From Pseudomonas asplenii (GTDB taxonomy: Bacteria; Pseudomonadota; Gammaproteobacteria; Pseudomonadales; Pseudomonadaceae): a stretch of DNA of 64,000 nucleotides. Under the pieces are notes generated by a model that saw only the letters and a list, made by a program, of their open reading frames with translations, was not told where the DNA came from and searched no databases. Where the stretch lies: the NCBI RefSeq assembly GCF_001293465.1, contig NZ_JSYZ01000017.1, positions 1 to 64,000 on the forward strand. The letters are read 5' to 3'. Numbering within the stretch: the stretch's first letter is position 1; each line of letters begins with the position of its first letter. The translations under genes were made by a program, and so were the position numbers. Below, piece after piece: positions 61,499-64,000 of the stretch.

Positions 61499-61957
61499 TC
61501 AGTGCTCGTCATCGGCATAAGGGTCCGGATGACCCAGTTCAGCAAGCAACTCTCGTTCCAGTGCTTCCATTTCCTCGGCTTCCTCGTCATCGATGTGGTC
61601 GTAACCCAACAGATGCAGGCAGCCGTGAATGACCAGATGGGCCCAGTGGGCCTCCAGTGCCTTGCCTTGCTCGGCCGCCTCGCGGGCGACCACCGGAACG
61701 CAGATCACCAGATCCCCCAGCAGGGGAATATCCAGCAACTCGTCCGGCACGTCGGCGGGGAAGGACAGCACGTTGGTCGCGTAGTCCTTCTGGCGCCAGG
61801 TACGGTTCAGTTCGCGGCCCTCGGCCTCGTCCACCAGTCGAATGGTCAGCTCCGAGTCGGCGCTGCGCTGGCGCAGGGCCAGGGCGCACCAGGTACGGAA
61901 ATCGGCCTCGCTCGGGGCCGGTGCGTCAGTGGCCAGTTGCAGGTCGAGTTCAAGCAT
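61499..61957 (-). CDS. ybeY: Endoribonuclease YbeY
   Basis: YbeY is a zinc endoribonuclease for 16S rRNA 3'-end maturation and ribosome quality control. The 152-residue product has the conserved TNVLSFPADVPD and the metal motif HGCLHLLGYDH (three His). ATG 61957 overlaps the end of the phoH-like gene by eight bases, indicating coupling. The C-terminal HPDPYADDEH tail is typical of Pseudomonas. Confidence 0.96.
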   Translation of the reverse strand: MLELDLQLATDAPAPSEADFRTWCALALRQRSADSELTIRLVDEAEGRELNRTWRQKDYATNVLSFPADVPDELLDIPLLGDLVICVPVVAREAAEQGKALEAHWAHLVIHGCLHLLGYDHIDDEEAEEMEALERELLAELGHPDPYADDEH

Positions 61958-62954
61958 CGGCTTGGCTGTCCCTGGCCGCAGCGGACTCGGTGCGCTTGTC
62001 GAAACGCTCGTAGGCTTCGACGATGCGCTGCACCAGCGGGTGGCGCACCACGTCCTTGGGCTGGAAGTGGGTGAAGCTGATACCCGGCACGTCCTTGAGT
62101 ACCTCGATGACATGGGCCAGGCCGGACTTGGTGCCGCGTGGCAGGTCGACCTGGGTGATGTCACCGGTGATGACCGCAGTCGAGCCGAAGCCGATCCGGG
62201 TCAGGAACATCTTCATCTGCTCGACGGTGGTGTTCTGGCTTTCGTCGAGGATGATGAAGCTGTTGTTCAGCGTGCGGCCGCGCATGTAGGCCAACGGGGC
62301 GATCTCGATCACCTGGCGCTCGATCAGCTTGGCCACGTGTTCGAAACCGAGCATTTCATACAGCGCGTCGTACAGCGGGCGCAGGTACGGGTCGATCTTC
62401 TGGGCCAGGTCGCCCGGCAGGAAGCCGAGTTTTTCCCCGGCCTCGACCGCCGGGCGCACCAGCAGGATCCGCCGCACCTGCTCGCGCTCCAGGGCGTCCA
62501 CGGCACAGGCCACCGCCAGGTAGGTCTTGCCGGTACCCGCCGGGCCGATGCCGAAGTTGATGTCGTTGGCCAGCACTTCCTTCACGTAGCGCTGCTGGTT
62601 CAGGCCGCGCGGGCGAATCATGCCCTTTTTCGTGCGCAGCGCCACCGCGGCTTCGGCGACCGGATTGTTCTCCAGGTCATCGGCAGTGGATTCCTGCAGG
62701 AACAGGTGCACCATGTCCGGAGACAGCTCGGTACCCTTGGTTTCCCGGTACAGGCGGCGCAGCAGTTGTTCTGCGGAAGTGGTGAGCTTGGGTTCGCCGA
62801 TCAGTTCGAACTGATTGCCGCGGTTGCGGATCTTGATGGTCAGGCGCTGTTCGATCAGACGCAAATGCTCGTCGAACTGCCCGCACAGATTGGCGAAGCG
62901 ATGGGCCTCGAAGGGCTCGAGGATGAAACGATGGGGTTCTATGGGTGCGTTCAA
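61950..62954 (-). CDS. ybeZ: PhoH-like ATPase (YbeZ)
   Basis: The 334-residue product has an N-terminal extension, the P-loop FGIGPAGTGKTYLAVACAV near residue 140 and the Walker B region NSFIILDESQNTTVEQMKMF. The family partners YbeY in RNA metabolism. The start read here is TTG 62954 (LNAPIEPHRF), fitting the usual N-terminus of the family, but no good ribosome site is seen, so the start is less certain than the identity. Confidence 0.93.
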   Translation of the reverse strand: MNAPIEPHRFILEPFEAHRFANLCGQFDEHLRLIEQRLTIKIRNRGNQFELIGEPKLTTSAEQLLRRLYRETKGTELSPDMVHLFLQESTADDLENNPVAEAAVALRTKKGMIRPRGLNQQRYVKEVLANDINFGIGPAGTGKTYLAVACAVDALEREQVRRILLVRPAVEAGEKLGFLPGDLAQKIDPYLRPLYDALYEMLGFEHVAKLIERQVIEIAPLAYMRGRTLNNSFIILDESQNTTVEQMKMFLTRIGFGSTAVITGDITQVDLPRGTKSGLAHVIEVLKDVPGISFTHFQPKDVVRHPLVQRIVEAYERFDKRTESAAARDSQADA

Positions 62955-63099
62955 GGTTGTTTATCAGCCGCCCGACGGCAATGGAGATGAATTCAAGGAT
63001 AACGCTAGCAGCCGGGGGACGAAAGCGCTTCCGTCTGACAGACCGTCCCCTCTTTGACGAGGAACACGGTTCACCGGGGCCAGGCTGCTCACAACGGCG

Positions 63100-64000
63100 T
63101 TACTGGAGCATCGAGCCGCGCAGCGAATGCGGCTGCGCGGAATCGATGTGGACGTCGACGAACTGGCCGATCAACTGCGGATTGTCGCAGCGGAAGTTGA
63201 CGATACGGTTATTCTCGGTCCGGCCCTGCAGTTCGCCCGGATCCTTTTTCGAGTAGTCGGTCACCAGGATGCGCTGGACCGAGCCGACCATTTGTCGGCT
63301 GATCTCGAACCCCTGCTGGTTCAGGCGGTGCTGCAACGCGTTCAGGCGCTCTTTCTTCAGTTCTTCCGGGGTGTCGTCCGGCAGGTCCGCCGCTGGCGTA
63401 CCGGGGCGCTGGCTGTAGACGAACGAGTAGGAGAAGTCGAAACCGACGTCCTCGATCAGCTTCATGGTCTGCTGGAAGTCCTTTTCGGTTTCTCCGGGGA
63501 AGCCGACGATGAAGTCCGAACTGATGCAGATGCCCGGCACGGCGGCACGCAGTTTGCGCAGCTTGGACTTGTATTCCAGCGCGGTGTGATTGCGTTTCAT
63601 GGCCGCGAGAATGCGGTCCGAGCCCGACTGCACCGGTAGGTGCAGGTGCTTGACCAGTTCCGGGACCTCGGCGTGGGCCTGGATCAGGCTGTCGGAGAAC
63701 TCCAGCGGATGAGAGGTGGTGTAGCGAATGCGTTCGATGCCGTCGACGGCCGCCACCACCCGGATCAGTTCCGCCAGGTCGGCCAGCCGTCCGTCATGGG
63801 TGACGCCGCGATAACCGTTGACGTTCTGCCCCAGCAGGGTCACTTCGCGCACACCGTTCTCGGCCAGGTGGATGATTTCGCCGATCACGTCGTCGAATGG
63901 CCGGCTGACCTCTTCGCCACGGGTGTAGGGCACCACGCAGAAGGTGCAGTACTTGCTGCAGCCTTCCATCACCGAGACGTAGGCGCTGGGGCCGTCGATG
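63100..64000 (-). CDS. miaB: tRNA-2-methylthio-N6-dimethylallyladenosine synthase, C-terminal part
   Basis: The frame enters from the window edge, so the N-terminal third of MiaB is missing; about 300 residues are seen. The radical-SAM cluster motif is CSKYCTFCVVPYTRG, followed by EVTLLGQNVNGYRG, LHLPVQSGSDRILAAMKR and SSDFIVGFPGETEKDF, and a C-terminal TRAM domain. MiaB methylthiolates A37 of tRNAs reading UNN codons. The 145 bases after its stop, before the phoH-like gene, contain imperfect GGGGACG/CGTCCCC arms but no T-run terminator. Confidence 0.96.
   Translation of the reverse strand, partial: IDGPSAYVSVMEGCSKYCTFCVVPYTRGEEVSRPFDDVIGEIIHLAENGVREVTLLGQNVNGYRGVTHDGRLADLAELIRVVAAVDGIERIRYTTSHPLEFSDSLIQAHAEVPELVKHLHLPVQSGSDRILAAMKRNHTALEYKSKLRKLRAAVPGICISSDFIVGFPGETEKDFQQTMKLIEDVGFDFSYSFVYSQRPGTPAADLPDDTPEELKKERLNALQHRLNQQGFEISRQMVGSVQRILVTDYSKKDPGELQGRTENNRIVNFRCDNPQLIGQFVDVHIDSAQPHSLRGSMLQ

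Noticed and set aside
62980..63060. Rho-independent terminator between miaB and the phoH-like gene
   Set aside because: GGGGACG/CGTCCCC arms exist but the stem is long and imperfect and there is no T-run in the direction of transcription.
1..64000. tRNA, rRNA, insertion sequence, prophage or integrative element
   Set aside because: No intergenic stretch is long enough or patterned for these; all coding regions belong to chromosomal families and no transposase, integrase or attachment site is seen.

Overview
The window looks like a piece of chromosome from a Pseudomonas species, most likely of the P. fluorescens/P. putida-like lineages. The DNA is GC-rich with strong third-position GC bias. 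The gene families and order match conserved Pseudomonas neighbourhoods: recC-recB-recD; yfiR-yfiN-yfiB; mmsA-mmsB; mpl-ubiX; proA-nadD-rsfS-rlmH-mrdA-rodA-mltB-rlpA-dacC-ybeD-lipB-lipA; leuS-lptE-holA; and miaB-phoH-ybeY-corC-lnt. Pseudomonas-type REP sequences (core GGCTTGCCCGCGAAG) recur between genes, singly and as inverted pairs. I see no rRNA, tRNA, CRISPR array, insertion sequence or prophage.

Layout. 0.2-9.4 kb: a translationally coupled recCBD operon for double-strand break repair. 9.4-13.9 kb (minus): an operon with a TIM-barrel isomerase-like protein, an Fe(II)-dependent oxygenase, a periplasmic binding protein and a fused permease-ATPase, which looks like uptake and oxidation of an unidentified amino-acid-like compound. 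14.2-16.6 kb: the YfiRNB c-di-GMP module. 16.6-20.1 kb: a LysR regulator divergent from the valine-catabolic genes mmsA and mmsB, with a clear dyad operator between them. 20.2-29.2 kb: a more variable stretch with DNA polymerase II, a small secreted two-cysteine protein, a DipZ-like thiol-disulfide protein, a secreted protein made of eight 13-residue repeats, a cupin, a quinol-monooxygenase-like protein, an MdaB-type quinone reductase, another LysR regulator, a short-chain epimerase and a glyoxalase-fold protein.

29.3-38.7 kb: mpl (murein recycling), ubiX (prenylated FMN for ubiquinone synthesis), a small lipoprotein, a long palindromic repeat and a REP pair. These are followed by a MORN-repeat/C13-caspase-like lipoprotein, a MaoC hydratase, a CidA/LrgA-LrgB pair, a Lon-substrate-binding-domain protein, a DedA-PAP2 fusion and 3-methyladenine glycosylase. 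38.9-51.3 kb: a long plus-strand run covering proline and NAD synthesis, ribosome silencing and 23S methylation, the elongasome (PBP2, RodA), cell-wall hydrolases (MltB, RlpA, DacC, LD-carboxypeptidase) and lipoate synthesis (YbeD, LipB, LipA).

51.5-57.5 kb (minus): leuS, lptE, holA, arfA and a lytic transglycosylase lipoprotein. 57.7-59.0 kb: a small orphan protein and a YdcF-family protein. 59.1-64.0 kb (minus): miaB (cut by the window edge), phoH-like, ybeY, corC and lnt.

Most of the window is conserved housekeeping sequence. The less understood items are the perfect-repeat secreted protein at 24.6-25.0 kb, the MORN-protease lipoprotein at 32.5-34.3 kb, the oxygenase/transporter operon at 9.4-13.9 kb, and several structured DNA/RNA elements. 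Among those elements are an RNA hairpin inside the arfA coding region, a palindrome holding the stop codons of two converging genes, and repeats that supply stop codons.
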